Of a stretch of DNA of 64,000 nucleotides, positions 44,516 to 54,907 are shown piece after piece; positions within the stretch are counted from its first letter, which is position 1, and each line of letters starts with the position of its first letter. The notes below the pieces were generated by a model. It searched no databases, was not told where the DNA came from, and was given only the letters and a program-made list of their open reading frames with translations. This DNA comes from Pseudobowmanella zhangzhouensis. GTDB taxonomy: Bacteria; Pseudomonadota; Gammaproteobacteria; Enterobacterales; Alteromonadaceae. A program made the translations under genes and the position numbers. The stretch lies in the NCBI RefSeq assembly GCF_042662685.1, contig NZ_JBHSYO010000006.1, positions 186,001 through 250,000 on the forward strand, given 5' to 3'.

Positions 44516-45745
44516 TTAAAACGACCCCTTAAAAAAGCTCTTCAAACGCTCGAAGACGCTTTCCGTTTTACGTCCTTTCTGTCCTTTTCGTTGTACCATC
44601 TGGCCCTGACCATACATCAGCAGGCCGACTACCGTGGCGTATACAGGATCGTCCACATAATCAGACAAACCCTTAATATTCAGAGGTTTACCAACACGCA
44701 CTGGCATCTGGAAGAGTTCTTCGGCAAATTCAATTGCACCTTCCATCTTGGCACTACCGCCGGTTAATACGATGCCGGCGGCGACCTGTTCGGCAAAACC
44801 GCTGCGCTTAATATGTTCCTGCACCAGCTCAAACATTTCCTGATAACGAGGTTCGATAACCTCTGACAGGGTATGGCGTGACATCTTGCGCGCCGGACGT
44901 CCGCCTACACTGGGAACCTCGATGGTTTCTTCCATCTTGACCATGTCTTTCAGTGCACAGGCATAATTGACTTTAATTTCTTCCGCATGACTGATCGGCG
45001 TGCGGAAGATTTTCGCGATGTCATTGGTGATCTGATTGCCCGCCACCGGAATAACGGCGGTGTAACGAATCGCGCCATCTACATAAATAACGATATCCAT
45101 GGTACCGGCACCGATATCGACCACGCACACACCCAGCTCTTTCTCATCGTCGGTCAATACCGCGTAGCTGGATGCCAACGCCGAGAAAATGACCTGATCA
45201 TCAGACAGACCGCAACGCTCGACACATTTAATCAGGTTGCGCGCCATATCATCCGAACAGGTAATAATGTGCACTTCGGTTTCCATGCGCACACCTGACA
45301 TACCAACCGGGTTTTTTATTTTTTCCTGCACATCGATGGTGTATTCCTGCGGCAGCACATGCAGGATGCGACGTTCCGCGGCGATAGGCACGGAACTGGC
45401 TGCATGGTTGACGTTAATGACGTCATCTTCGGTTACTTCTTTGTTGTTAATCGGCACCATACCGCTGGCATTCTGGCACTGCACATGGCGGCCTGAAATC
45501 GACAGATAAACCGAAGACACCTTACAGTCGGCCATCATTTCCATTTCATCCACAGCGCCCTGTACCGACTGCACCACCAGATTCAAATCATTTACACCGG
45601 CCTTATCCATTCCACGCGCAGGATTCGTAGCCATACCGACAATGCTGATTTTGCCGTCGTCCAGCACTTCACCCACTACGGCTTTTACCTGGCTACTACC
45701 AATATCCAGGCCAACTATCAGATTACGTTCCGTCCCTTTCGACAT
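44516..45745 (-). CDS. ftsA: Cell division protein FtsA
   Basis: Actin-like protein that tethers FtsZ to the membrane. The 409 residues contain LIVGLDIGSSQVKAVVGEV, the 1C SHS2-like domain, CVVDIGAGTMDIVIY (phosphate 2), IVLTGGSAKMEGA (adenosine motif) and a C-terminal amphipathic helix (SVFERLKSFFKGSF). It lies 5 bp after ftsQ. Confidence 0.98.
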   Translation of the reverse strand: MSKGTERNLIVGLDIGSSQVKAVVGEVLDDGKISIVGMATNPARGMDKAGVNDLNLVVQSVQGAVDEMEMMADCKVSSVYLSISGRHVQCQNASGMVPINNKEVTEDDVINVNHAASSVPIAAERRILHVLPQEYTIDVQEKIKNPVGMSGVRMETEVHIITCSDDMARNLIKCVERCGLSDDQVIFSALASSYAVLTDDEKELGVCVVDIGAGTMDIVIYVDGAIRYTAVIPVAGNQITNDIAKIFRTPISHAEEIKVNYACALKDMVKMEETIEVPSVGGRPARKMSRHTLSEVIEPRYQEMFELVQEHIKRSGFAEQVAAGIVLTGGSAKMEGAIEFAEELFQMPVRVGKPLNIKGLSDYVDDPVYATVVGLLMYGQGQMVQRKGQKGRKTESVFERLKSFFKGSF

Positions 45746-45750
45746 GCTAA

Positions 45751-46485
45751 TTAACTCTCACTCTTCCAACCTACTGCCATTCCTGTGTCGTAGCGCAGAT
45801 CCACATAATCCAGCTGACGACCGTCCTGCATCAGGAGCGGGTACAAATCCACAAAGCGTTGTACCCGATCGGTAAATTCCTGGCGCCCGATATTCAGACG
45901 CACCCCGTTGCTCAGGCGAAGTTGCCATGCATAGCGTTCGCTGAGCTGTAATTCTTCAATCACCAGTCCGCTGGCATTAAGCAGTCCCTGCATATCGTAA
46001 AAACCCTGCAAGGCAGTCAGTTCGCTGCCGCCCGGGCCAAATAAATGCGGCAATGTAAGAGCCGCGCCTTGTTTATCGGCGCTAAACAACACCCCGCGTG
46101 GATTAAGCAACATATCGTCATTCCAGTGCGCCACCGGTTGTTGCTCAATCACGTACACTTTCAAACGCGCCGGCCACTCTTTACGAATTGAGGCCTTGTG
46201 CACCCACGCCAGCCCTTCTACCGCGTTAAGCGCTTCGTTAACGTCCAGTTCAAAGAAACTACCCGGTTGCGAACGACGAATAATGTTTTTAACCAGTTCA
46301 TCATCCAGATAGCGACGCTCACCACTGACGATAATTTCCTGCACCGGTACCCGCTGCTCATCTTCCAGCCAGCGACTAATACTGCTGTATAACCAGCCCA
46401 ATCCAATCAGCACAGCCACGAATACGCTAAAGCCTGCCCAGAATTGGGGACGTTTAGCTTTATCGGGCAGTGCCAGTTGCATCAT
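45751..46485 (-). CDS. ftsQ: Cell division protein FtsQ
   Basis: Bitopic divisome protein linking FtsA/FtsZ with FtsBL and FtsWI. The 244 residues have a short cytoplasmic tail, one membrane segment (FWAGFSVFVAVLIGLGWLY), a POTRA domain (about 47-115; VQEIIVSGERRYLDDE) and a beta domain. The ATG overlaps the ddlB stop by 4 bp. Confidence 0.95.
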   Translation of the reverse strand: MMQLALPDKAKRPQFWAGFSVFVAVLIGLGWLYSSISRWLEDEQRVPVQEIIVSGERRYLDDELVKNIIRRSQPGSFFELDVNEALNAVEGLAWVHKASIRKEWPARLKVYVIEQQPVAHWNDDMLLNPRGVLFSADKQGAALTLPHLFGPGGSELTALQGFYDMQGLLNASGLVIEELQLSERYAWQLRLSNGVRLNIGRQEFTDRVQRFVDLYPLLMQDGRQLDYVDLRYDTGMAVGWKSES

Positions 46486-47408
46486 TTTTGTAACCCTGCC
46501 GTGGCCAGAATCGCCAGCACTAACTGGTTAAAGGTCAAGCCGGCCGTTTTAGCGGCCATGGGTACCAGAGATTTTGCTGTCATGCCCGGCACCGTATTCA
46601 CTTCCAGAATGTACAACTGCCCGTTGCTGTCGCGCATAAAATCCACCCGACCCCAGCCTGATGCACCAACGGCTTTAAATGCCGCTAATGCCAGTTCGCC
46701 AAGCAGAGCTTCCGTGGCTTCATCGGCACCACTTGGACAAAAATACTGGGTACTATCGGCCTGGTATTTGGCCTGATAGTCGTAAAATTCTCTGGGGGTA
46801 GACATGCGGATCGAAGGCAACGCTTTATCGTGCAGAATACTCACGGTAAATTCGTCACCCTCAATATATTGTTCCAACAGGACCTGCTTATCGTAATTAA
46901 ATGCGTCCTGTATCGCTTGCTGTAACTGCTCTGCAGTTGTGACTTTGGCCATCCCTATGCTGGATCCTTCCAGCGCCGGTTTGACCATGATGGCGCCCCC
47001 AAACGACGTCATTATATCTTTGCACGATCCCGCGTCATAGCTGCTTTTGTGCACGACACGATAAGTTGCTGTCGGCAAACCTAAAGTTTGTATAATTTGC
47101 TTAGTTCGGACTTTGTCCATCCCCAAAGCGGAACCTAAAACACCACTGCCGGTATAGGGAATGTGCAGTTGTTCCAACAGTCCCTGCAGGCTGCCATCTT
47201 CACCGCCACGGCCGTGCAGCATAATCAGAACCTGATCGTAGCCATCCCGCTGTAAATTCAGCAGCGGTTGTTCCGCCGGATCAAACCCATGGGCATCAAT
47301 GCCCTGCTCCAGCAGCGCGTTTAACACCGCCTGCCCGGAACGCAGCGATACCTCGCGCTCAGCGGAATGACCACCGAACATCACGGCAATTTTATGCGTC
47401 ACGCTCAT
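46482..47408 (-). CDS. ddlB: D-alanine--D-alanine ligase DdlB
   Basis: ATP-dependent synthesis of D-Ala-D-Ala for the peptidoglycan stem. The 308-residue ATP-grasp protein has MFGGHSAEREVSLRSG, MLHGRGGEDGSLQGLLE, GSSIGMAKV, a FYDYQAKY loop and the C-terminal LEVNTVPGMTAKSL. It overlaps murC and ftsQ by ATGA junctions. Confidence 0.98.
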   Translation of the reverse strand: MSVTHKIAVMFGGHSAEREVSLRSGQAVLNALLEQGIDAHGFDPAEQPLLNLQRDGYDQVLIMLHGRGGEDGSLQGLLEQLHIPYTGSGVLGSALGMDKVRTKQIIQTLGLPTATYRVVHKSSYDAGSCKDIMTSFGGAIMVKPALEGSSIGMAKVTTAEQLQQAIQDAFNYDKQVLLEQYIEGDEFTVSILHDKALPSIRMSTPREFYDYQAKYQADSTQYFCPSGADEATEALLGELALAAFKAVGASGWGRVDFMRDSNGQLYILEVNTVPGMTAKSLVPMAAKTAGLTFNQLVLAILATAGLQK

Positions 47409-48859
47409 TGGCTTTCTCCCTGCTGCAACGTGGCGATGTTTAATCCGGCGCTCTGCAGCTCGCGAGCCAGTGCTCCAATGTTACCGGCGCCCTGAGTCAG
47501 TACGATGTCGCCATCTTGCAGGGTATTGGCCAGTATCGGCGCTAATTCTTCTTTCTCACCCACATATACTGGTTCAAGACTGCCGCGCTGACGGATGGAG
47601 CGGCACAGTGATTTGCTGTCAGCGCCCTCTATCGGTGCTTCGCCGGCGCTGTAGACTTCCAGTAGCAACAGCACATCCACTTCGGACAGGACCTTAACAA
47701 AGTCCTCATACAGATCATGGGTGCGGGTATAGCGGTGTGGCTGATAAGCCATAACCAGACGACGATCCGGCCAGTTATTCCGTGCTGCCGCAATCGTGGC
47801 TGCCACTTCTGTAGGGTGGTGTCCATAATCATCGACCAGGATCGCCTTACCGCGACCGGTGTCAAATTCACCGAGCATTTCAAAGCGTCTGCCGATGCCG
47901 CCAAAACTACCCAACGCGCGCACGATGGCATCATCGTCTATGCCTTCATCGCTGGCGACGGCAATCGCCGCTAACGCATTAAGCACGTTATGCTGACCGG
48001 CAACGTTAATACGCAAACGCAACGGCACTTTATCTTTGCGCAGCACAGTAAACTGGCTTTGGTTAAAGCCCAGTTGAATATCCACCGCGCGCACATCATT
48101 GTGTTCACCCACGCCGTAGGTGGTGTACTGACGTTTAATCTTGCCCAGCAGTTGATTGATGGTGGGATCATCCCCGCACAATACGGCCAGACCATAAAAC
48201 GGCAAGTTATGCAGAAAGTCGATATAGGCATCCTGCATACGCTGGAAATCACCTTCATAGGTGCCCATATGGTCCGGCTCAATATTGGTAACTACCGACA
48301 CCATTGGCTGCAGATGCAAAAAGGACGCATCACTTTCATCTGCTTCTGCAATTAAGAAGCGGCTGCTGCCCAGGCGCGCATTGGTGCCAGCACTGTTGAG
48401 CAAGCCCCCAATCACAAACGTTGGATCCAGTCCTGCCTCAGCAAAGATCGTGGCCAGTAAACTGGTCGTGGTAGTTTTGCCGTGGGTACCGGCCACAGCG
48501 ATACCGTGGCGGAAACGCATCAATTCAGCCAACATCTCGGCCCGACGAATAATCGGAATGCGTTTATCCATCGCCGTTTGAATTTCAGGGTTGGCAGGGT
48601 TAATCGCACTGGACACCACCACCACATCCACGCCATCTACGTTGGCGGCCTGATGGCCAATAAATACCTGAGCACCCAAGCTTCGCAAACGACGGGTCAT
48701 ATTGCCCTCGTTCAAATCTGAACCAGACACCCGATAACCTTCATTCAACAATACTTCCGCAATACCGCCCATACCGGCACCGCCGATACCCACAAAGTGG
48801 ATACAACGAATGCGGCGCATTTCCGGAACGGCATAGGCCTGGGTTGTCACACTACTCAA
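47405..48859 (-). CDS. murC: UDP-N-acetylmuramate--L-alanine ligase MurC
   Basis: Adds the first amino acid of the peptide stem. The 484 residues contain HFVGIGGAGMGGIAEVLLNEG, the ATP loop VAGTHGKTTTTSLLA, EADESDASFLHL, TNIEPDHMGTYEGDF and DDYGHHPTEVAATI. It overlaps its neighbours by four bases on both sides. Confidence 0.98.
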   Translation of the reverse strand: MSSVTTQAYAVPEMRRIRCIHFVGIGGAGMGGIAEVLLNEGYRVSGSDLNEGNMTRRLRSLGAQVFIGHQAANVDGVDVVVVSSAINPANPEIQTAMDKRIPIIRRAEMLAELMRFRHGIAVAGTHGKTTTTSLLATIFAEAGLDPTFVIGGLLNSAGTNARLGSSRFLIAEADESDASFLHLQPMVSVVTNIEPDHMGTYEGDFQRMQDAYIDFLHNLPFYGLAVLCGDDPTINQLLGKIKRQYTTYGVGEHNDVRAVDIQLGFNQSQFTVLRKDKVPLRLRINVAGQHNVLNALAAIAVASDEGIDDDAIVRALGSFGGIGRRFEMLGEFDTGRGKAILVDDYGHHPTEVAATIAAARNNWPDRRLVMAYQPHRYTRTHDLYEDFVKVLSEVDVLLLLEVYSAGEAPIEGADSKSLCRSIRQRGSLEPVYVGEKEELAPILANTLQDGDIVLTQGAGNIGALARELQSAGLNIATLQQGESQ

Positions 48860-49920
48860 ACTGACTCTCCTGCTAATTCTTTACATATATTGGCCACATC
48901 CAGGGTGGCGCTGGGCTTAGCCTGCTGTTTGGCGGCTTCAGCCATATTGGCCAGCGTGTGTGGTTCGGCGACCACCTGTTGTAACGCGGCAATTAAATTT
49001 TGTTCAAAGCTATCGCCCTGACGCACCATTAGCGCAGCACCTGCATTCACCAGGCTCAGGGCATTTTTCGCCTGATGGTCATCCACCGCCTGAGGCAGTG
49101 GTACAAAAATCGCTGCGACACCGGTTTGGGCAATTTCGGAAACGGTCAATGCACCGGCACGACAAATCACTACGTCGGCCCACTGGTAGGCACTGGCCAT
49201 ATCAGCGATGAAATCCTGCACGGTAACGCTTTCAGCGTGTTGATATGCCAAACGCACCACATCACTGCGGCCTTTACCACACTGATGCAGTACTTCTACC
49301 TGCTGACCAAACTGGCGCAGTACCCGTGGCAATGCATCATTGAGCGCCAATGCCCCCAAACTGCCACCTACCACCAGGATACGCAGCGGCTGATGTGGCA
49401 CATGGGTGTTTTCTTTTGGCTGAATTTGCGGACGCAATGGATTACCCACCCATTGCGCTTTTTGGTTAGTACCAAATGCACCGTCAAAACCACATAACAC
49501 CTTGCTGGCCAGCGGCGCCAGATAACGGTTGGTTAACCCGGCTGCCGCATTTTGTTCATGGATCACCAGTGGTACACCACACAACCGGGCTGCGATGCCA
49601 CCCGGGCCCGCAGCAAATCCGCCCATACCAAGCACCACATCTACATTTAACTGTTTAATCGCTTTACGGGCCTGCCACACTGCGCGCAACAGTTTGAACG
49701 GCGCGGCGAGCAAACGAATCAGGCCATTACCACGCACGCCTTCAACATCGACGAAACTGATTGGATAGCCATTAGCCGGGACCAGTTCGGCCTCCATGCG
49801 TTTAGGCGTACCCAGCCAGTGCACATACCAGCCCTCAGCCTTCAGTGCATCAGCCACTGCCAGCCCGGGAAACACATGACCACCGGTACCACCGGCCATG
49901 ACCAGAAGGGTTTTAGCCAT
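48856..49920 (-). CDS. murG: UDP-GlcNAc:lipid I N-acetylglucosaminyltransferase MurG
   Basis: Makes lipid II at the inner face of the membrane. The ATG at 49920 (overlapping the ftsW end by 8 bp) gives 354 residues starting MAKTLLVMAGGTGGHVFPGL, the family N-terminus; the frame is open for 32 more codons upstream, which are not used. VVLGMGGFAAGPGGIAARL, VIHEQNAAAGLTNRYLA and ICRAGALTVSEIA are also seen. Confidence 0.97.
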   Translation of the reverse strand: MAKTLLVMAGGTGGHVFPGLAVADALKAEGWYVHWLGTPKRMEAELVPANGYPISFVDVEGVRGNGLIRLLAAPFKLLRAVWQARKAIKQLNVDVVLGMGGFAAGPGGIAARLCGVPLVIHEQNAAAGLTNRYLAPLASKVLCGFDGAFGTNQKAQWVGNPLRPQIQPKENTHVPHQPLRILVVGGSLGALALNDALPRVLRQFGQQVEVLHQCGKGRSDVVRLAYQHAESVTVQDFIADMASAYQWADVVICRAGALTVSEIAQTGVAAIFVPLPQAVDDHQAKNALSLVNAGAALMVRQGDSFEQNLIAALQQVVAEPHTLANMAEAAKQQAKPSATLDVANICKELAGESV

Positions 49921-51139
49921 TATTCCCCTCCTGCGTCTTTGCTTCAGTGAGGCGACGCTTGCGCACCGGTAATGCCTGCAGATTTTGCATGCGTAATTCG
50001 AAATCGATACGCACAATAATCGCCACCGTGACCGCCATTAAGATCAGGCTGGAACCACCATAACTGACCAGCGGCAGCGTGAGCCCTTTGGTTGGCAGAA
50101 TACCGGCGCTGGCGCCGATATTGACGGCGGTCTGTAAGCTAAACCAAATACTTACGGCGTAGGCAAAGAAACCTTCAAATGCCCGCTCCTGAGCCAGCGC
50201 TCGATTGCCTAAACGCAGACATTTGACCACCAGAATTAACATCAATATCAGTACCGCCAGAACACCGGCATAGCCAAGTTCTTCGGCCAAAATCGCCATA
50301 ATAAAATCGGTATGTGCTTCGGGCAGATATTCCAGTTTCTGCAGACTGTTACCCAGGCCCTGACCAAACCAATCGCCGCGGCCATATGCCATCAGAGATT
50401 GGGTTAACTGATAACCGCTACCAAACGGGTCCGCCCAGGGATCCATAAACGCCGTGACACGGCGCATACGATAAGGCTCCAGCGCGATCGCCAGGCCGAT
50501 GACACTGACGCCTGAAAGTAATAGGGCAATAAAGTGCAGCAATGGCGCGCCGGCCAAAAACAGTAAGCCCACTGTCGTGGCAAACATGACAATCACAGTA
50601 CCCAGATCCGGCTGCATCAGCAGAAAAAATGCCATCACGCCAAACACAAACAGCGGGATCCAAAAACCCAATCCACGGGTTTTGGTAATTTGCTGGAAAC
50701 GGCGTACCAGATAACCGGACAGATACAGAAAGAAACACAGTTTGGCGATTTCAGCGACCTGAATGGTGATCGGTCCAATCACAATCCAGCGCGTACTGCC
50801 GTTGACGTTGCGACCGATCCCCAACACCACAATGAGTAACACAATGGCAGCGGCTAACAGGTAGAAGTTCCACTTTTTCCACATTTGCATAGGCACTTGC
50901 AGTACCACTGCCGCGGCCACTAAGGCCAGTCCGATATAGGTGATGTGACGAAGGGCAAAATAAAACGGGTTGCCGGTTAAACGGGTTGCTACCGGCATCG
51001 ACGCCGACGTGACGATGACCAGCCCGATTGAAAGCAACGCCAGGGCAATCAGCAACAATCCTGCATCGTACGGACGATTATCCACCTCGCCGTGGCGCTG
51101 ACTGAACAGTAAACGTAATTGACTGGTCATGGCACTCAT
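49913..51139 (-). CDS. ftsW: Lipid II polymerase / division protein FtsW
   Basis: SEDS-family glycosyltransferase partnered with FtsI at the septum. The 408-residue protein has about ten membrane segments. Conserved parts are FYFALRHITYIGLALVAA, QPDLGTVIVMF and EAHTDFIMAILAEELGY. The C-terminal GILPTKGLTLPLVSYGGSS is the SEDS signature. Four-base overlap with murD. Confidence 0.97.
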   Translation of the reverse strand: MSAMTSQLRLLFSQRHGEVDNRPYDAGLLLIALALLSIGLVIVTSASMPVATRLTGNPFYFALRHITYIGLALVAAAVVLQVPMQMWKKWNFYLLAAAIVLLIVVLGIGRNVNGSTRWIVIGPITIQVAEIAKLCFFLYLSGYLVRRFQQITKTRGLGFWIPLFVFGVMAFFLLMQPDLGTVIVMFATTVGLLFLAGAPLLHFIALLLSGVSVIGLAIALEPYRMRRVTAFMDPWADPFGSGYQLTQSLMAYGRGDWFGQGLGNSLQKLEYLPEAHTDFIMAILAEELGYAGVLAVLILMLILVVKCLRLGNRALAQERAFEGFFAYAVSIWFSLQTAVNIGASAGILPTKGLTLPLVSYGGSSLILMAVTVAIIVRIDFELRMQNLQALPVRKRRLTEAKTQEGNNG

Positions 51140-52431
51140 TGCAATGCCTCCACCGCTGCCACGAATTGTTCACCGCGATCCTGATAATTTCGGAACATAT
51201 CCAGGCTCGCGCATGCCGGTGATAACAGCACCATATCGCCTTCTGAAGCTATTGAGGCGGCTAGGCTGACCGCCTGCTGAATGCCGGTAACCGGTTTGGC
51301 ATTGTTATGCAGACGGGCGATTTTATCGCCGTCTTTACCCAGCGTAATCAGGGTGTCGACCTTGCTCAGCGCAGCCACCATTGGTTGCAAATCCGCACCT
51401 TTGGCATCACCACCGGCAATCAATACCAGTTTACCGGTGACGGTTGGCGCCAAACCATCAATCGCCGCCAACGTGGCACCCACATTGGTGCCTTTCGAGT
51501 CATTGATCCAGCTCACGCCACCGCGCTGCGATACCAGCTCACAGCGATGGGCCAAACCTTTAAAGGTTTTGGCGGCTTGCTGCAGCGCGCCATGGTCATC
51601 GGTAAGCGCCAGCGCCAACGCCGCTGACGCCTGAATATTGGCAACATTGTGTAAACCGCGCAGTTGGCAATCCTGCATACTCAGCCACGCCTGATTCTTA
51701 AATAAAATCGTTTGCGTGGCTGCGTCATAGCCAAAACCATCACGAGACGGCTCAAGACCAAAACTGTCCCGCGCCAACGCTTTGGGATAAGCGGTACTGG
51801 CATCATCACGATTGGCAATGCATCGCTGTGCGTGACGATAAATACGCAATTTACTGTCGCGGTAATCGGCAAAATCCCGGTAACGATCCATATGGTCATC
51901 ACTGACATTCAACACAGTCGCGGCGACCGGCGCCAAAGACGAAGTGGTCTCCAGCTGGAAACTGGATAACTCCAGCACAAACACGTCAGCATCAGTACCA
52001 AGCAAATCCAGCACCGGAATACCAATGTTGCCGCCCATTGCGGCATTGAGTCCGGCTTGCTGCAACATCGAGGTGACCAGCGAGGTAACGGTAGACTTGC
52101 CGTTGCTGCCAGTAATAGCAATCACAGGCTTGCGATTCAGCCGCGCAAATAGTTCCACATCCCCGACAATTTCCACACCGTGGTGCGCTGCCGCGGCAAT
52201 AGCGTCGCTGCGTATTGATAAGCCCGGCGACACCACCAGCATGTCAAACTGAGTTAAACGCGCGGCCTCTAATGGTCCCAGTGTTACCGGCACAGGTAAC
52301 TGCACAGACAGATTCGTGCGGGTGTCAAATCCTTGCAAGGATTCACATTTACCCTGCAAATAGGCAACACAAGCCTGGCCCGTTTGGCCAAGCCCTAATA
52401 CTGCGATGTGTTTGCCCGCGAGAAAATCCAT
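51136..52431 (-). CDS. murD: UDP-N-acetylmuramoylalanine--D-glutamate ligase MurD
   Basis: Adds D-Glu to UDP-MurNAc-L-Ala. The 431 residues contain IAVLGLGQTGQACVAYL, VSPGLSIRSD, the ATP loop ITGSNGKSTVTSLVT, VLELSSFQLE, NVSDDHMDRY and SWINDSKGTNVGATLAA. It starts 2 bp after mraY and overlaps ftsW by 4 bp. Confidence 0.98.
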   Translation of the reverse strand: MDFLAGKHIAVLGLGQTGQACVAYLQGKCESLQGFDTRTNLSVQLPVPVTLGPLEAARLTQFDMLVVSPGLSIRSDAIAAAAHHGVEIVGDVELFARLNRKPVIAITGSNGKSTVTSLVTSMLQQAGLNAAMGGNIGIPVLDLLGTDADVFVLELSSFQLETTSSLAPVAATVLNVSDDHMDRYRDFADYRDSKLRIYRHAQRCIANRDDASTAYPKALARDSFGLEPSRDGFGYDAATQTILFKNQAWLSMQDCQLRGLHNVANIQASAALALALTDDHGALQQAAKTFKGLAHRCELVSQRGGVSWINDSKGTNVGATLAAIDGLAPTVTGKLVLIAGGDAKGADLQPMVAALSKVDTLITLGKDGDKIARLHNNAKPVTGIQQAVSLAASIASEGDMVLLSPACASLDMFRNYQDRGEQFVAAVEALQ

Positions 52432-52433
52432 GC

Positions 52434-53516
52434 TTACCTCAGTTTCAGGGTGCTTAACCCTACCAGCACTAACATCAGCGAGATGATCCAGAAGCGCACG
52501 ATCACACGCGGCTCTGGCCAGCCTTTTAATTCGTAATGATGGTGAATCGGTGCCATGCGGAAAATCCGCTTGCCCCGTAACTTAAAGGAGCCCACCTGCA
52601 GGATGACCGACAAGGCTTCCATCACAAATACGCCGCCCATGATCAGCAACACCAGTTCCTGGCGCACCAGCACAGCGATAATGCCCAATGCTCCGCCCAG
52701 TGCCAGCGATCCAACATCGCCCATAAACACCATGGCCGGATAGGTGTTAAACCACAGGAATCCCAAACCAGCACCAACAATCGCAGTACACACGATGACC
52801 AACTCACTGGTAAGCGGCAAATGGGGTAGATTTAAGTACGCGGAGAAATTCACGTTACCACTGGCGTAGGCGAACACCGCAAACGCGCCGGCGACCAGAA
52901 TAGTTGGCACAATCGCTAGGCCGTCCAACCCGTCTGTCAGGTTGACCGCATTACTGGTACCGACTAACACGAAATAGGTCATGACCAGATATAACGCACC
53001 AAGCTGAGGCATCACATCTTTGAAAAACGGCACAATCAACGCAGTTTCTGCTTCGGTATGGGCGCTGCTATACAGGAAAAACGCGACCGCCACGGCGACC
53101 ACGGATAACCAGAAGTATTTCCAGCGAGCGATTAAACCTTTGCTGTCTTTACGGATCACTTTGCGGTAGTCATCCACAAAGCCGACTAAGCCATAACTGG
53201 CGATGACGAACAGCGTGGTTAAAACATAACGATTGGCCAAATCTGCCCACAGCAGTGTACTGCTGATAATCGCAGCCAGAATCAGTACGCCGCCCATGGT
53301 CGGTGTACCGGATTTGGATAAATGGGACTGCGGGCCATCATTACGCACGGTCTGACCGATTTGCAGGCGCTGCAATGAACGAATCATCCATGGACCCATA
53401 AAAATAGCGATCCCTAGCGCCGTCAGCGTACTCAGAATAGCCCGCATGGTAAGGTATTGAAAGACGCGGAAACTTGCGTCAAATTGTTGTAGCCATTCGG
53501 CCAGCCATATCAACAT
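52434..53516 (-). CDS. mraY: Phospho-N-acetylmuramoyl-pentapeptide transferase MraY
   Basis: Makes lipid I on undecaprenyl phosphate. The 360-residue protein has ten membrane segments. The N-terminal MLIWLAEWLQQFDASFRVFQ, SKSGTPTMGGVLIL, GFVDDYRKV (catalytic Asp pair), AVNLTDGLDGLAI and RMAPIHHHYELKGWPEP are all family markers. It overlaps murF by 7 bp. Confidence 0.98.
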   Translation of the reverse strand: MLIWLAEWLQQFDASFRVFQYLTMRAILSTLTALGIAIFMGPWMIRSLQRLQIGQTVRNDGPQSHLSKSGTPTMGGVLILAAIISSTLLWADLANRYVLTTLFVIASYGLVGFVDDYRKVIRKDSKGLIARWKYFWLSVVAVAVAFFLYSSAHTEAETALIVPFFKDVMPQLGALYLVMTYFVLVGTSNAVNLTDGLDGLAIVPTILVAGAFAVFAYASGNVNFSAYLNLPHLPLTSELVIVCTAIVGAGLGFLWFNTYPAMVFMGDVGSLALGGALGIIAVLVRQELVLLIMGGVFVMEALSVILQVGSFKLRGKRIFRMAPIHHHYELKGWPEPRVIVRFWIISLMLVLVGLSTLKLR

Positions 53517-54907
53517 GCGATGGCCTCCGGGTTAAATTCAAGCTTTCCCACGCGTGACTCCCGAATGGCATCTACCACTCTTTCCATGCGTGCACTACGC
53601 GAGCCCTTGACCAAAATTGTGATTGGCAATTCGCTGTCGAGCAATCGTGACTCAAGTTCACTTATCAGCGTATCGATGTCACTAAAATGACGGCCGTTGC
53701 CGTTAAATACCGTGCTGGCATGCTGGCTAAGCACACCCAGGGTAAACAACAACTCCAGCCCTTTATTTCGGGCATATTCGCCAACCTGCTCATGGTAAAA
53801 ACGGGCTTTTTCGCCTAGCTCAGCCATATCACCGAGCACCAGAATGCGCTGACCCGGGTAACTGGCCAGCAGATCGATGGCGGCATTAACCGACAGCACA
53901 TTGGCGTTGTAGGTGTCGTCCAGCAGACGCACTTGCGAAGTAAGCTGATACACATTGGTGCGGCCTTTTACCTGGCGCATGTTTTCCAGCCCCAGTTGCA
54001 CGTCATCCAACGTAGCACCGACGGCCATCGCCAACGCAGCAGCTACCAGCGCATTGCCTACATTGTGCATACCCGGCAACACCAGATTGACCCACGCATT
54101 CCCCTGCGGCGTAACCAGTTCAAAACTTGCGCACCCATCAGCCCCCAGAGTCGCGCGACGCGCGCAGAAGTCAGCGTTTTGCTGCAATGAGAATCGCTGA
54201 ACCTGGATATCGGTTAGTTTGGTTGCCCAGAAATCATGAAACTGGCTATCGGCATTTAGCACTGCCACGCCTGCGCTATTCAGGCCCTGAAAAATCTCGC
54301 TTTTCGCCCGCGCAACGCCGAGCAAACTGCCAAATCCTTGTAAATGAGCTTCAGCGGCATTGACGATAGTGGCCGCATCCGGCTTAACCAGTTGGGTGGT
54401 GTAGGCAATTTCCCCCAAATGATTGGCGCCCATTTCAATCACCGCATATTCATGCTGTTGCTCCAGACGCAGTAACGTCAGTGGCACCCCGATGTCATTA
54501 TTAAAATTACCGTCAGTGGCCAGCACATTACCGCGGCGCGCTAAAATAGCGGCAACCATTTCTTTAACCGTCGTTTTGCCGCTACTGCCGGTGATCCCAA
54601 CGGTTTTCGGCGCCACTTTGGCTTTGATAGCCGCCCCCAACTGACCTAATGCCTTATGGGTGTCGTGCACCACAATTGTTGGCACGTTGACCTGTTGAGG
54701 CTCTGAGATAATCAGCGCAGCGGCGCCTTTTTCCAAAGCGGTCGGGATAAATTCATGACCGTTAAAATTCGGCCCCACCAGGGCAATAAACAGGTCACCT
54801 GGTTTGATGGTGCGCGTGTCGGTACTCACACCCTGGATAGTTATATCCGCACCGCTTAATTGACCATCAAGCTGCTCTGAGATCCATGTCAGTGATACCG
54901 GAATCAT
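53510..54907 (-). CDS. murF: UDP-MurNAc-tripeptide--D-Ala-D-Ala ligase MurF
   Basis: Completes the UDP-MurNAc-pentapeptide. The 465 residues contain GVSTDTRTIKPGDLFIAL, the ATP loop GITGSSGKTTVKEMVAA, NFNNDIGVPLTLLRL, VIEMGANHLGEI and LLDDTYNANVLSV. Overlaps: 4 bp with murE, 7 bp with mraY. Confidence 0.98.
   Translation of the reverse strand: MIPVSLTWISEQLDGQLSGADITIQGVSTDTRTIKPGDLFIALVGPNFNGHEFIPTALEKGAAALIISEPQQVNVPTIVVHDTHKALGQLGAAIKAKVAPKTVGITGSSGKTTVKEMVAAILARRGNVLATDGNFNNDIGVPLTLLRLEQQHEYAVIEMGANHLGEIAYTTQLVKPDAATIVNAAEAHLQGFGSLLGVARAKSEIFQGLNSAGVAVLNADSQFHDFWATKLTDIQVQRFSLQQNADFCARRATLGADGCASFELVTPQGNAWVNLVLPGMHNVGNALVAAALAMAVGATLDDVQLGLENMRQVKGRTNVYQLTSQVRLLDDTYNANVLSVNAAIDLLASYPGQRILVLGDMAELGEKARFYHEQVGEYARNKGLELLFTLGVLSQHASTVFNGNGRHFSDIDTLISELESRLLDSELPITILVKGSRSARMERVVDAIRESRVGKLEFNPEAIAC

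Noticed and set aside
49921..50016. N-terminal extension of murG by 32 codons into ftsW
   Set aside because: MurG begins right at its glycine-rich motif; the extension is Cys/Arg-rich and inside ftsW.
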